Shown here: positions 8,223-16,077 of the stretch, piece by piece
How the letters are laid out: each line of letters starts with the position of its first letter
How positions within the stretch are numbered: position 1 is the stretch's first letter
DNA from: JBOFEH01 sp051650265
GTDB taxonomy: Bacteria; Bacillota; Clostridia; Lachnospirales; Cellulosilyticaceae
Direction: 5' to 3'
NCBI GenBank assembly: GCA_051650265.1
Contig: JBOFIR010000037.1
Location: 1 to 31,269, forward strand
Length of the DNA stretch: 31,269 bases
The notes under the pieces: model-generated
Database searches by the model: none
The model's input: only the letters and a program-made list of their open reading frames with translations
Told to the model about the DNA's origin: nothing
Position numbers and translations under genes: made by a program

Positions 8223-10247
8223 ATGACATTAGCAATCATTATGATCGCAACACTTGTAGGCATCATTGTATTACTGTGGTTACTGGGATTCAAAATTATT
8301 CGAAATGATCGTGTAGGAATTGTTGAGAAATGGTGGTCAACGAAAGGTTCTTTGAAAGAGCAGATTATCGCACTAGGCGGCGAAGCGGGTTATCAGCCAG
8401 AGCTTCTTCGTGGTGGGATTCACTTTAGATCCCCACTCTTTTACAAAGTACATATTGAGCCGCTTGTGACTGTGCCACAGGGCAAGATGGCCTATGTCTT
8501 TTCAAGAGATGGACAGGTGCTAGAACCTACGCAGACATTGGGGCGTGTGGTTCCAGCGTGCAACAACTTTCAAGATGTACGGGCATTCCTCACTGGTGGG
8601 GGACAAAAAGGACCGCAACGTGGGATTATCCGTGAGGGAACCTATGCTTTTAACTTGGCGCAGTTTGTCATCATCACAGAAAACAAGACCTATTATCTCA
8701 AGATGGGTAACCGTGAGGAACAAGCGGACTTAGCTGAGATGGCGCAGCTCATTGCGATGAGAGGTGGTTTCTCACCTATAGTGATTCAAGGGAATCAAGA
8801 CCAAGTAGGAATTGTCACAGTACATGATGGGCCATCTCTAGGAAGAGATGATATTATTTGTCCAACAGTAGGTGATGATGCCAATGCAGAGCACTATCAT
8901 AACAACTTCCAAGATATCAATGCTTTCTTAGCCGCAGGTGGCTACCGTGGTAGACAGCTTCAAGTCTTAGCAGACGGAACATACTTTATCAATAGACTGT
9001 TTGCAACGGTTGAATTTATCCCTAAGGTAGTGATACCAGTAGGATTTGTAGGTGTTGTTGTCTCTTACACAGGGGCCAAGGGAGAAGACTCTTCTGGTAG
9101 CGATTACAAGCATGGTGAACTGGTCAAGAAAGGGTATAGAGGGGTGTGGAGTGAGCCACTTATGCCCGGGAAATATGCTTTTAATATCTATGCAGGGAGC
9201 ATTATTCAGGTGCCTACTACCAACGTCATCCTTAAGTGGATTAGCAATCAAACAGGGAATCATAAATATGATGAGAACTTGACAGAGGTCAGCCTGATTA
9301 CAAAGGATGCATTTGAACCGAGTTTGCCACTTTCTGTTGTCTTCCATATTGATTACCGCAAGGCGCCTTATGTGATTCAGCGATTTGGAAACATCAAGAT
9401 GCTAGTCGATCAAACCCTCGATCCAATGATCTCTGCGTACTTCAAGAATGTTGGGCAGACCAAGACGCTGATCGAGCTCATCCAGCAGCGTAATGAGATT
9501 CAGGCACAAAGTTCTGATGAGATGAAAGCGAAGTTTGATCACTACAACCTAGAGCTTGAAGAAGTACTGATCGGGACGCCTGGGGCCTCTAAGTCAGATA
9601 ATAATATCGAGACGATCCTCACGCAGCTCCGTAGTCGCCAGATTGCCAAAGAGCAGTTAGACACTTATGAAACACAACAAAGAGCAGCGGAGAAGGAAAA
9701 GGAACTTAAAGAAGCTGAAGCTGTTGCCAAACAACAGACAGCCCTTACAGAGTCTGATATCAACATTCGTATTCAAGAAAATCAAGGTAAGGCCGAGCTG
9801 ATGAAAGCAAGGCAAGATGCAGAGAAGATCCAAAGACTCTCCGAAGCAGATGCTTACAAGATCAAGCAGCAGTCAGAAGCGGAAGCGTATCGTATCAAGA
9901 TCACTGCATCAGCAGATGCTGACAAGGAAGCACGCGTGGGGATCTCCAAGGCGATTGCAGCCAAGGAGCAGGTCAGTGCCTATGGTGGACCACAGTATAA
10001 GGTTATGGGTGATGTGATGGGCTCCTTTGCGACAGCCATCAAAGAAGGGCAAATCGATATTGTACCTAAGACTGTGGTCAATGCAGGAGGGGAAGGCAGT
10101 ACTGGTAATGCCTTTGAATCACTCATTATGCTACTTCTAAGTGAGAAGCTTACAAGCCTCAATGATTCAGAAGTAAGTATGGAGTCTCCGCAGGTTGAGC
10201 GCATCAAACAAGAAATATTGAGCCAAATAGCTGAGCAAAAAGAATAG
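8223..10247 (+). CDS. SPFH/Band 7 (flotillin-like) membrane scaffold protein with repeated N-terminal modules
   Basis: A 674-residue protein with one N-terminal transmembrane helix (residues 2-23), an enlarged N-terminal region, an SPFH/Band 7 domain (roughly 320-480), and a charged Ala/Glu/Lys/Gln-rich coiled coil (about 490-600) as in flotillins. Such proteins oligomerise on the inner face of membranes and organise functional microdomains. The N-terminal region holds three related modules, each ending in the same turn: GTYAFN (G139), GTYFIN (G252) and GKYAFN (G316); the first two also share NNFQD at 114 and 227. ATG 8223 is chosen because AAAGGGG lies 8 bases upstream; GTG 8202 has no ribosome site. 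There is no NfeD-type partner beside it, which flotillins often have. No clear promoter is seen in 8129-8222. A terminator shared with the convergent aminotransferase follows. Confidence 0.85.
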   Translation: MTLAIIMIATLVGIIVLLWLLGFKIIRNDRVGIVEKWWSTKGSLKEQIIALGGEAGYQPELLRGGIHFRSPLFYKVHIEPLVTVPQGKMAYVFSRDGQVLEPTQTLGRVVPACNNFQDVRAFLTGGGQKGPQRGIIREGTYAFNLAQFVIITENKTYYLKMGNREEQADLAEMAQLIAMRGGFSPIVIQGNQDQVGIVTVHDGPSLGRDDIICPTVGDDANAEHYHNNFQDINAFLAAGGYRGRQLQVLADGTYFINRLFATVEFIPKVVIPVGFVGVVVSYTGAKGEDSSGSDYKHGELVKKGYRGVWSEPLMPGKYAFNIYAGSIIQVPTTNVILKWISNQTGNHKYDENLTEVSLITKDAFEPSLPLSVVFHIDYRKAPYVIQRFGNIKMLVDQTLDPMISAYFKNVGQTKTLIELIQQRNEIQAQSSDEMKAKFDHYNLELEEVLIGTPGASKSDNNIETILTQLRSRQIAKEQLDTYETQQRAAEKEKELKEAEAVAKQQTALTESDINIRIQENQGKAELMKARQDAEKIQRLSEADAYKIKQQSEAEAYRIKITASADADKEARVGISKAIAAKEQVSAYGGPQYKVMGDVMGSFATAIKEGQIDIVPKTVVNAGGEGSTGNAFESLIMLLLSEKLTSLNDSEVSMESPQVERIKQEILSQIAEQKE

Positions 10248-10252
10248 ATCAG

Positions 10253-10296
10253 AAAGAGCCCCATGAGTGAATAATCATCACTTATGGGGCTCTTTT
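10253..10296. terminator. Bidirectional terminator between SPFH and aminotransferase genes
   Basis: An 18-bp stem with one G-U pair (10253-10270 with 10278-10295), 7-nt loop, TTTT on the plus strand and a shorter T run on the minus strand. It sits between two convergent stop codons. Confidence 0.85.
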
Positions 10297-10308
10297 CAAA
10301 GTATGTAT

Positions 10309-11499
10309 CTATTTATTTTTGTAAAACTCAGCGAGTTGTGTGAAAGCTGGAAGTGAGCGTTCAATCTGAGCGTAACTTGTGCAGTATGCAAGGCGTACAT
10401 AGCCAGGGCAACCAAAAGCTGAGCCTGGAACAAGTAAGAGATTGAAGCGTTTGGCATCTTCACAGAATTGCTTATCATCTGCAATTAAGCTTTTTGGAAA
10501 GAGGTAAAATGCGCCTTGTGGCTTGATACACTCAAAGCCAATGCTTGTAAGGTGATTGTAGAGCAGGTCACGGTTGCGCTTATAGATGTTGACATCTACT
10601 TCATTGCCAAGACATTTGGCGATCACACGCTGGAAGAGTGATGGGGCATTGACAAAGCCAAGGATACGGTTGGCAACGTTGAGGGCGCCCATCATATCTT
10701 GGAAGTGATCCATCTCACCATGTGCGACGATGTAGCCGATACGCTCACCAGGTAAAGAAAGTGACTTGCTATAAGAGTAACCGATGAAGCTATTACGGTA
10801 GTAGCTGAGTATGTATGGCACTTTGGCATCATCATATACAAGCTCACGATAAGGTTCATCTGAGATGAGGTAGATACTTGTGCCAAGTGCTTGTTGCTTT
10901 TCTTCAAGTACTTGTGCAAGACCACGTAGTGCTGCATCAGAATAGATCACCCCCGTTGGATTATTTGGTGAGTTGATGATAACTGCTTTGGTACGCGCTG
11001 TGATCAGTGTAGCGAGCGCCTCAAGGTTTGGCTCAAAGGTCTCTGTGTCAGCAGGAACTACGACAAGTTTGCCATCGAAGTTGCTCACGTAATTGCGATA
11101 TTCACCGAAGAATGGTGCGAAGACAATCACTTCATCCTCTGGGTTCAGAAGCGTTTTGAGGAGGATGTTGAGGCCACCAGCAGCGCCGCATGTCATGACG
11201 ATATTGTCTACGCCAAGAGATACACCATGCAGGTTGCTTAAGTGCGCAGCAATGTCTTGGCGCACATCCTCATAGCCAGAGTTGTTCATATAACCATGAA
11301 CGAGGTTTGGTGTCTCTTGACTTAGGATCTCAGAGATGGCAGATGTAATTGCCTCGGGTGGTTCTACGTTAGGGTTGCCTAAGCTAAAGTCAAAAACATT
11401 CTCTGCGCCGTGAATGGCAGCAAGGCGTTTGCCTTCTTCGAACATGGCGCGGATTGTAGAACTTCCTGCCTCAAGTGTTTGCATTTTGTTTGATATCAT
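10309..11499 (-). CDS. Pyridoxal phosphate-dependent aminotransferase, class I/II
   Basis: A 396-residue fold-type I aminotransferase. Seen directly: DFSLGNPN near the N-terminus, GAAGGLN in the cofactor phosphate-binding loop, the NSPNNPTG motif (Asn180), DEPYREL with the pyridine-contacting Asp214, and the Schiff-base Lys245 in YSYSKSLSLPGERIGY. The C-terminal VRLAYC region supplies the substrate carboxylate-binding Arg. Family members annotated in clostridia act on aspartate or other amino acids; which one is used here cannot be told. The frame is open further upstream, but AAAGGAG stands 8 bases before the ATG at 11499, and the 31 extra residues would be hydrophobic and unlike the family. 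It is transcribed alone from its own extended -10 promoter. Confidence 0.92.
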   Translation of the reverse strand: MISNKMQTLEAGSSTIRAMFEEGKRLAAIHGAENVFDFSLGNPNVEPPEAITSAISEILSQETPNLVHGYMNNSGYEDVRQDIAAHLSNLHGVSLGVDNIVMTCGAAGGLNILLKTLLNPEDEVIVFAPFFGEYRNYVSNFDGKLVVVPADTETFEPNLEALATLITARTKAVIINSPNNPTGVIYSDAALRGLAQVLEEKQQALGTSIYLISDEPYRELVYDDAKVPYILSYYRNSFIGYSYSKSLSLPGERIGYIVAHGEMDHFQDMMGALNVANRILGFVNAPSLFQRVIAKCLGNEVDVNIYKRNRDLLYNHLTSIGFECIKPQGAFYLFPKSLIADDKQFCEDAKRFNLLLVPGSAFGCPGYVRLAYCTSYAQIERSLPAFTQLAEFYKNK

Positions 11500-11538
11500 A
11501 TGAATACTCCTTTGGTAAAATACTAAATTATTAAAAAC

Positions 11539-11547
11539 ATTATAGCA
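11539..11547 (-). promoter_or_regulatory. Extended -10 promoter of the aminotransferase gene
   Basis: On the minus strand TGCTATAAT, a perfect -10 with the TG extension, lies about 40 bases before the start codon. No good -35 is seen, as is usual for extended -10 promoters. Confidence 0.65.
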
Positions 11548-11672
11548 TATTATAAACAAAAATAGAGAGGACGTTTTACCCAAAATCCACACAAAGCTTT
11601 GTTTTTAATGTTATATAATTAATAAAAAGTGTATTTTAATTCACAGATAATATATTTTGAAAGTCAAATCAT

Positions 11673-11701
11673 TTGATATTCAAACTAAATTGTGCTATAC
11701 T
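11673..11701 (+). promoter_or_regulatory. Sigma-A promoter of the DegV gene
   Basis: TTGATA (11673-11678), a 17-bp spacer, and TATACT (11696-11701) with a TG extension; 34 bases upstream of the start codon. Confidence 0.75.
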
Positions 11702-11735
11702 CATTTCAATGAAAAGAAATTAGGAGGATTACCTG

Positions 11736-12602
11736 ATGAAAATTAAATTGATTACAGATTCGGCATCTGATTTGCCGTTAAATTATATTGAAGCAAATGA
11801 TATTGCAGTAGCATGCCTTGAGGTGAATATCAAGGGAGAGTTTATCAAAGACGATTTTGGACAAAGTTTACCGTATGCGCGTTTCTATGAGTTATTGCGC
11901 CAGGGTGAACTTACAAGTACATCACAGGTGAACATCCATACTTTTGAAGAGTTATTTGAAGGGTATGTCAAAGAAGATTACAAGATTATTTATATTGGTC
12001 TTGCAAGTGTGCTGAGCGGAACGGTAGGTAGTGCCACTGCAGCAAGAGCAAATATCTTAGAGCGCTACCCAGATGCAGACATTTCAGTGATTGATTCAAA
12101 GAGTGCATCATTAGGTGAAGGGCTCTTGGTATGTAAGGCACATGAGATGATTAAGGCAGGGTGCCCAAAAGAGGAGATTGTAAATTGGTTAGAAGCCAAT
12201 CGTTCAAAGGTTATTCATGCCATTACTGTGGATGATTTAGGATTCCTCAAAAGAGGTGGGCGCATCTCAGCGGCTACAGCTGTAGTAGGTGGACTTTTAG
12301 GGATCAAGCCAAGTATCAGTTTTGATGATGAAGGCCATGTCATCCCAGGGGCAAAGCTTAAAGGTAGTAAGAATGCACTGAGATATTTGGTGAATCAAGT
12401 GGTTGAGAAAGGTGTTAATCTTGAAGATCAGACATTATTTATCTGTCATGGTGATGTAGCAGATCGTGCTCAGACACTCAAAGAGATGATCCTTGAAAAA
12501 GTAAATGTAAAAGATATAGTCATTGGTCATATCGGTACAGTGATTGGTACACATGGGGGACCAGGTGCAATGGCTGTTATGTTCTTAGGAGAAAAGCGTT
12601 AA
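11736..12602 (+). CDS. DegV family fatty acid-binding protein
   Basis: A 288-residue DegV protein, a cytoplasmic fatty-acid binder; in Firmicutes, FakB proteins of this family present the fatty acid to the kinase FakA. Family marks are the start KLITDSASDLP, TSTSQVN in the ligand-binding region (about residues 60-67), GLASVLSGT, IDSKSASLGEG and RGGRISA. AGGAGG lies 8 bases before ATG. The gene has its own promoter and terminator and so is monocistronic; no fakA homologue is in the window. Length is normal for the family (about 280-290). Which fatty acid is bound cannot be told. Confidence 0.93.
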   Translation: MKIKLITDSASDLPLNYIEANDIAVACLEVNIKGEFIKDDFGQSLPYARFYELLRQGELTSTSQVNIHTFEELFEGYVKEDYKIIYIGLASVLSGTVGSATAARANILERYPDADISVIDSKSASLGEGLLVCKAHEMIKAGCPKEEIVNWLEANRSKVIHAITVDDLGFLKRGGRISAATAVVGGLLGIKPSISFDDEGHVIPGAKLKGSKNALRYLVNQVVEKGVNLEDQTLFICHGDVADRAQTLKEMILEKVNVKDIVIGHIGTVIGTHGGPGAMAVMFLGEKR

Positions 12603-12611
12603 TATAGAATG

Positions 12612-12655
12612 AATAAGGATATAAACACCTGAGTGTGTTTATATCCTTATTTTGT
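12612..12655 (+). terminator. Terminator of the DegV gene
   Basis: A perfect 17-bp stem (12612-12628 with 12635-12651), 6-nt loop, followed by a short T-rich tail. Confidence 0.88.
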
Positions 12656-12752
12656 TTGCCTTTTAGAAAGCATTGGGATAAAGAATCATTTAAAATGTAT
12701 AAATATACTTTGCGAAATATAGCAGATATTTAAGGAATGCTAGTGATAATAA

Positions 12753-12781
12753 TAGACAAGATTTTTTTACAAGGGTATAAT
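12753..12781 (+). promoter_or_regulatory. Sigma-A promoter of the GGDEF-EAL gene
   Basis: TAGACA (12753-12758), a 17-bp spacer and a perfect TATAAT (12776-12781), 50 bases before the GTG start. No c-di-GMP riboswitch-like structure is apparent in 12656-12831. Confidence 0.7.
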
Positions 12782-12831
12782 AAATGCAGAATAAGTAGAA
12801 AAAGATCAATATATGGAGTGGAGGAATAGAG

Positions 12832-15123
12832 GTGAGGCTATCAACAAAGACGACACTGATTTTTTTATTGACAATGTTGATTAGTGGCGTTGCTTATGTA
12901 TTAACGGGTACATACCTGGCAGGCTATTTATATAAAGGTGAGACAACACGTATTACAGGGATTACTGGTAGTGTCATGAGTAGAGTGGATAGTGAAGTAG
13001 TTAAGCTGACGGGAAAAACAAAAGATTATGCATCATTAATTGGAGCAGCCCGCAGAATCCAGAGCCAGTTTGGTGTTGATGGGTTTAAAGCACTTCAGCT
13101 AGAGTCACCCTTTAAACAAGATGAGATTGATTTTAAGCTTTTTCTCACGCCAGAATTTGAAGTGCAACAAATATATGGAGAGTTGGGACAGTATGAGCAA
13201 GAGGAACTTGAAAAAATTTTAGCCCAGGTACAGCCTATGATTAATCCGAGTGAGCCGGGAGTGATTAATAGGATGATCGGTACGATATCCGATCCGTATT
13301 TTGTGGGGGTTGTTCCTTTGTTTTTTGAGGATTATAAAGTAGATGGGTACTTCGTGTTGGTGGAGCACTTTGGTCAAACAAAAATATCTGAGATTGGCGC
13401 ACGTATGATGAGAGAGTTGAATCTTGTGACGACATATGATAAGGACTCAGCACAGGTTCAAGAGCTAAGAGAAGGTGTGAATGTGGCGATTGTCTATGAT
13501 GCAGAGACTGTGCGCAGCTACTATCAACTGTCATGTACAGGCGTTGGGCAGCCGTACTATATTGAGTTAGTAGAGCCGCTTGTGATCTGGCTTCTAACCA
13601 AGGGGAATATCGATATTGTAATCGGGCTTGTAACGGTCTTCTCACTATTGATTTTTTTAGGGTTATGGAGGGTAATGGACCAGGTAGTGGTTCAGCGCCT
13701 AAGGTATATGACAGATGCAATTAATTGTATGCGTGAAAGTTCTGATTTGACGGTTAGGCTGGAAAAAGGGACTGCAAAGGATGAAATTGCTGAGCTTGCT
13801 GAGGGAATCAATAATATGGTAGAGGCACTAGAAGAAAGCCATAGCCTTCTGGTAGCCAATGAACAAAAGTACAGCCAGTTGGCCAAGTATGATAGTTTAA
13901 CAGGACTTTATAACCGCTATCGGATCACTTATCTCATGGAAGAAATCAAAATGCCATACACAGTATATTTTGTGGATATTGATAACTTCAAAGAGATCAA
14001 TGATGCCATGGGACATAATATAGGTGATGAGGTCATTTGCGAAGTTGCTAAGCAGCTGAAAAGTTTTATTGATAGACATACAAAGGTAGCACGTATCGGC
14101 GGAGATGAGTTCGTGATCTTAAGACTCGGAAGCTTCAGTGAAGAAGCGCGGGAAGCCTTCGCCAAAAGTCTTCTTGGGAGTATCAATCGTGTTTATAGCT
14201 TTGGTAATTATACCTTTGAGATCAATGGAAGTATGGGAATTAGTTATTACCCAGAGCATGCAGTGCAGCAGAAGAATTTGCTGCGCTATGCAGATATTGC
14301 AATGTACCATGCCAAGCAACATGGTGGCAGAATTTATAGTGTTTTTAGAGCAGAGATGTTAGAAGAAATAGAGCTTGAGGCAGAACTAAGAGAAGCGATT
14401 ACCAAAGATGAGTTCAACGTGTTTTACCAACCGATCTATGATATGCAGGCGGCACGCATCATGGGGGCAGAGGCTTTGGTAAGATGGGAAAAAAATGGTG
14501 AGTTGATCTCACCTATCAAGTTCATCCCTCTTGCCAAAAAGACAGGAGATATTGCATTAATTGATCAGATAGTTCTTGAACAGGCATGCCAGTTTTGTAA
14601 AAGACAGCGAGAGCTTGGTAAGGTCAACTTTGAAGTTTCCGTCAATGCCTCTTATCGTTGGCTTATGCAGGCTGATGTGATGCAATATATTGATTATGCT
14701 TTAGATGAGGCAGGCCTTCCACCACAAGCGCTTAAGTTAGAGATTACAGAAGATGAAGTCATGGATAATCCAAAACAAGTGATTGCACTACTTATGCAGA
14801 TCAAGGCCAAAGGAATCCGTATTGCACTAGATGACTTTGGGGTGGGTTATTCTTCCTTTAATTATATCAAGATGCTACCTATTGATGTACTCAAGATTGA
14901 TAGAAGTCTACTCTTAGAAGTAGAGCAAGATAATAAGACAAAATCCATTATTGAGACGATGATTATGCTTTCTCACACACTTGGTTTGGAGGTTGTGTGT
15001 GAAGGGGTGGAGACATCGGAGCAAATGAACTTGTTACAAACTATTGGATGCGATAAAATCCAGGGGTACTTGATTAGCAAGCCTGTTCCCGAACAAGCAT
15101 TTTTATTATTGGAAAATAAATAA
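12832..15123 (+). CDS. Membrane GGDEF-EAL protein with extracytoplasmic sensor (c-di-GMP turnover)
   Basis: A 763-residue bifunctional-type signalling protein. Order: transmembrane helix (about 7-30), an extracytoplasmic sensor of about 220 residues, second helix (about 258-280), HAMP-like linker (about 283-340), GGDEF domain with intact RIGGDEF (423-427), and EAL domain with intact EAL (547-549), plus TEDEVMDN, DDFGVGYSS and EGVET, which carry further metal and substrate ligands. Both halves therefore look catalytically competent: synthesis and breakdown of cyclic di-GMP. No RxxD inhibitory site stands at the usual place five residues before GGDEF, so product feedback is probably missing. 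GTG is the start, with GGAGG seven bases upstream. The gene is a single transcription unit between its own promoter and a strong terminator. The signal sensed is unknown. Confidence 0.92.
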   Translation: MRLSTKTTLIFLLTMLISGVAYVLTGTYLAGYLYKGETTRITGITGSVMSRVDSEVVKLTGKTKDYASLIGAARRIQSQFGVDGFKALQLESPFKQDEIDFKLFLTPEFEVQQIYGELGQYEQEELEKILAQVQPMINPSEPGVINRMIGTISDPYFVGVVPLFFEDYKVDGYFVLVEHFGQTKISEIGARMMRELNLVTTYDKDSAQVQELREGVNVAIVYDAETVRSYYQLSCTGVGQPYYIELVEPLVIWLLTKGNIDIVIGLVTVFSLLIFLGLWRVMDQVVVQRLRYMTDAINCMRESSDLTVRLEKGTAKDEIAELAEGINNMVEALEESHSLLVANEQKYSQLAKYDSLTGLYNRYRITYLMEEIKMPYTVYFVDIDNFKEINDAMGHNIGDEVICEVAKQLKSFIDRHTKVARIGGDEFVILRLGSFSEEAREAFAKSLLGSINRVYSFGNYTFEINGSMGISYYPEHAVQQKNLLRYADIAMYHAKQHGGRIYSVFRAEMLEEIELEAELREAITKDEFNVFYQPIYDMQAARIMGAEALVRWEKNGELISPIKFIPLAKKTGDIALIDQIVLEQACQFCKRQRELGKVNFEVSVNASYRWLMQADVMQYIDYALDEAGLPPQALKLEITEDEVMDNPKQVIALLMQIKAKGIRIALDDFGVGYSSFNYIKMLPIDVLKIDRSLLLEVEQDNKTKSIIETMIMLSHTLGLEVVCEGVETSEQMNLLQTIGCDKIQGYLISKPVPEQAFLLLENK

Positions 15124-15126
15124 ACA

Positions 15127-15165
15127 AAAAAAGACAATACATGCACAGCGGGTATTGTCTTTTTT
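15127..15165. terminator. Bidirectional terminator between GGDEF-EAL and TPR genes
   Basis: A 14-bp perfect stem (15127-15140 with 15152-15165) with A/T runs on both sides, giving a T tail in either direction; it lies between two convergent stop codons. Confidence 0.9.
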
Positions 15166-15169
15166 GTTG

Positions 15170-16024
15170 CTAAGGATATAAGGCTTGCAGGTCAGGGTCT
15201 TTAAGGCTATAAGGACCAAATTCTGCATAGCGGGTTATTGCTGCATCAAGATCCGCTTGACTTTGTTGGAGCTGGCCCGCAAGTGCATAAAAGCAGGCAC
15301 GGTTATAATAAAGAAAAGCTTGATCGGTCTCGGTGATGCCTTCAGAGAGTATCTGGATCCCAAGCTCAAGCTGCCCGAGATCTTTGTAGACTACAGCAAG
15401 ATTGAGATAGGCATAAGGATTATGCGCATCTTGCTTGATGGATTTTTGGTAGCAAGTGATTGCACGGTCAAACTGAGAAAGTTTGCCAAAGGCAACACCC
15501 ATATTGAAACATGCCGTAGGGTGATTAGGTGAGATGCGTAGTGCTTCTTTGAAGTACTTGTAAGCAAGCTCATAGCGTCCGCACTCTTCGTAGATGGAGC
15601 CAAGGTTGGTCAGTGCCCAAAAGTCTTCGGGTACTAGGCGAAGAGTCTCTTCATAGGCAGTAATGGCTGCATCGGTTTGACCTACTTGGTCATAGGCACC
15701 TGCAAGAAAGAAGTATGCACGGTCAAAAAGCGGATTAATAGCAATGGCTGCTTCATAGTAAGGAATCGCCTTGTCATAGGCTTCTTGGTCGTCATAAATA
15801 ATGCCGATCCCATAGTGAGCTAGGTGGTTTTCAAGGTCTAAAGTTAAGACATGCTCATAGGCAGCAAGCGCCTCGTCTTCCTTGCCAAGATCCTGATAGA
15901 TGAGTGCCATCTCAACCAGTAGATCAGGATCTTTTGTCTGTTGGAAGGCTTGTGTATAGTAGTGAAGCGCTTTAAGTGGTTTTTCCTCCAAAAGCGCTTG
16001 TTCTGCAAGGAGATCATAATTCAT
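15170..16024 (-). CDS. Tetratricopeptide repeat (TPR) protein
   Basis: A 284-residue protein made almost wholly of about eight TPR units of 34 residues, recognisable by repeated A-x-x-x-Y/G at helix A and P at the unit ends (for example LALINP-type and LRLVPEDFWALTNLGS). No signal peptide, membrane helix or enzymatic domain is present, so it is a cytoplasmic protein-interaction scaffold; its partner is unknown. The start at 16024 has TGAGGT six bases upstream. It follows the beta-propeller gene by 53 bases on the same strand and has its own extended -10 promoter in that gap, but read-through from upstream is possible. Confidence 0.88.
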   Translation of the reverse strand: MNYDLLAEQALLEEKPLKALHYYTQAFQQTKDPDLLVEMALIYQDLGKEDEALAAYEHVLTLDLENHLAHYGIGIIYDDQEAYDKAIPYYEAAIAINPLFDRAYFFLAGAYDQVGQTDAAITAYEETLRLVPEDFWALTNLGSIYEECGRYELAYKYFKEALRISPNHPTACFNMGVAFGKLSQFDRAITCYQKSIKQDAHNPYAYLNLAVVYKDLGQLELGIQILSEGITETDQAFLYYNRACFYALAGQLQQSQADLDAAITRYAEFGPYSLKDPDLQALYP

Positions 16025-16065
16025 AAGTTACCTCATTTGATAGATACTGTGTCGGTTTTAGTCTT

Positions 16066-16074
16066 AGTATAGCA
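16066..16074 (-). promoter_or_regulatory. Extended -10 promoter of the TPR gene
   Basis: On the minus strand TGCTATACT lies about 41 bases before the TPR start codon and immediately after the stop codon of the upstream gene. No consensus -35. Confidence 0.5.
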
Positions 16075-16077
16075 AAA

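Noticed and set aside
8967..9347. 126-codon minus-strand frame opposite the SPFH gene
   Set aside because: Cys/His-scattered low-complexity translation, antisense to a clear gene; shadow frame.
12656..12831. c-di-GMP riboswitch before the GGDEF-EAL gene
   Set aside because: I looked for the GEMM-type conserved core and paired stems and saw none; the promoter alone explains the region.
13265..13720. 151-codon minus-strand frame opposite the GGDEF-EAL sensor region
   Set aside because: No ribosome site, no motif, Ser/Pro/Leu-rich shadow of the plus-strand gene.
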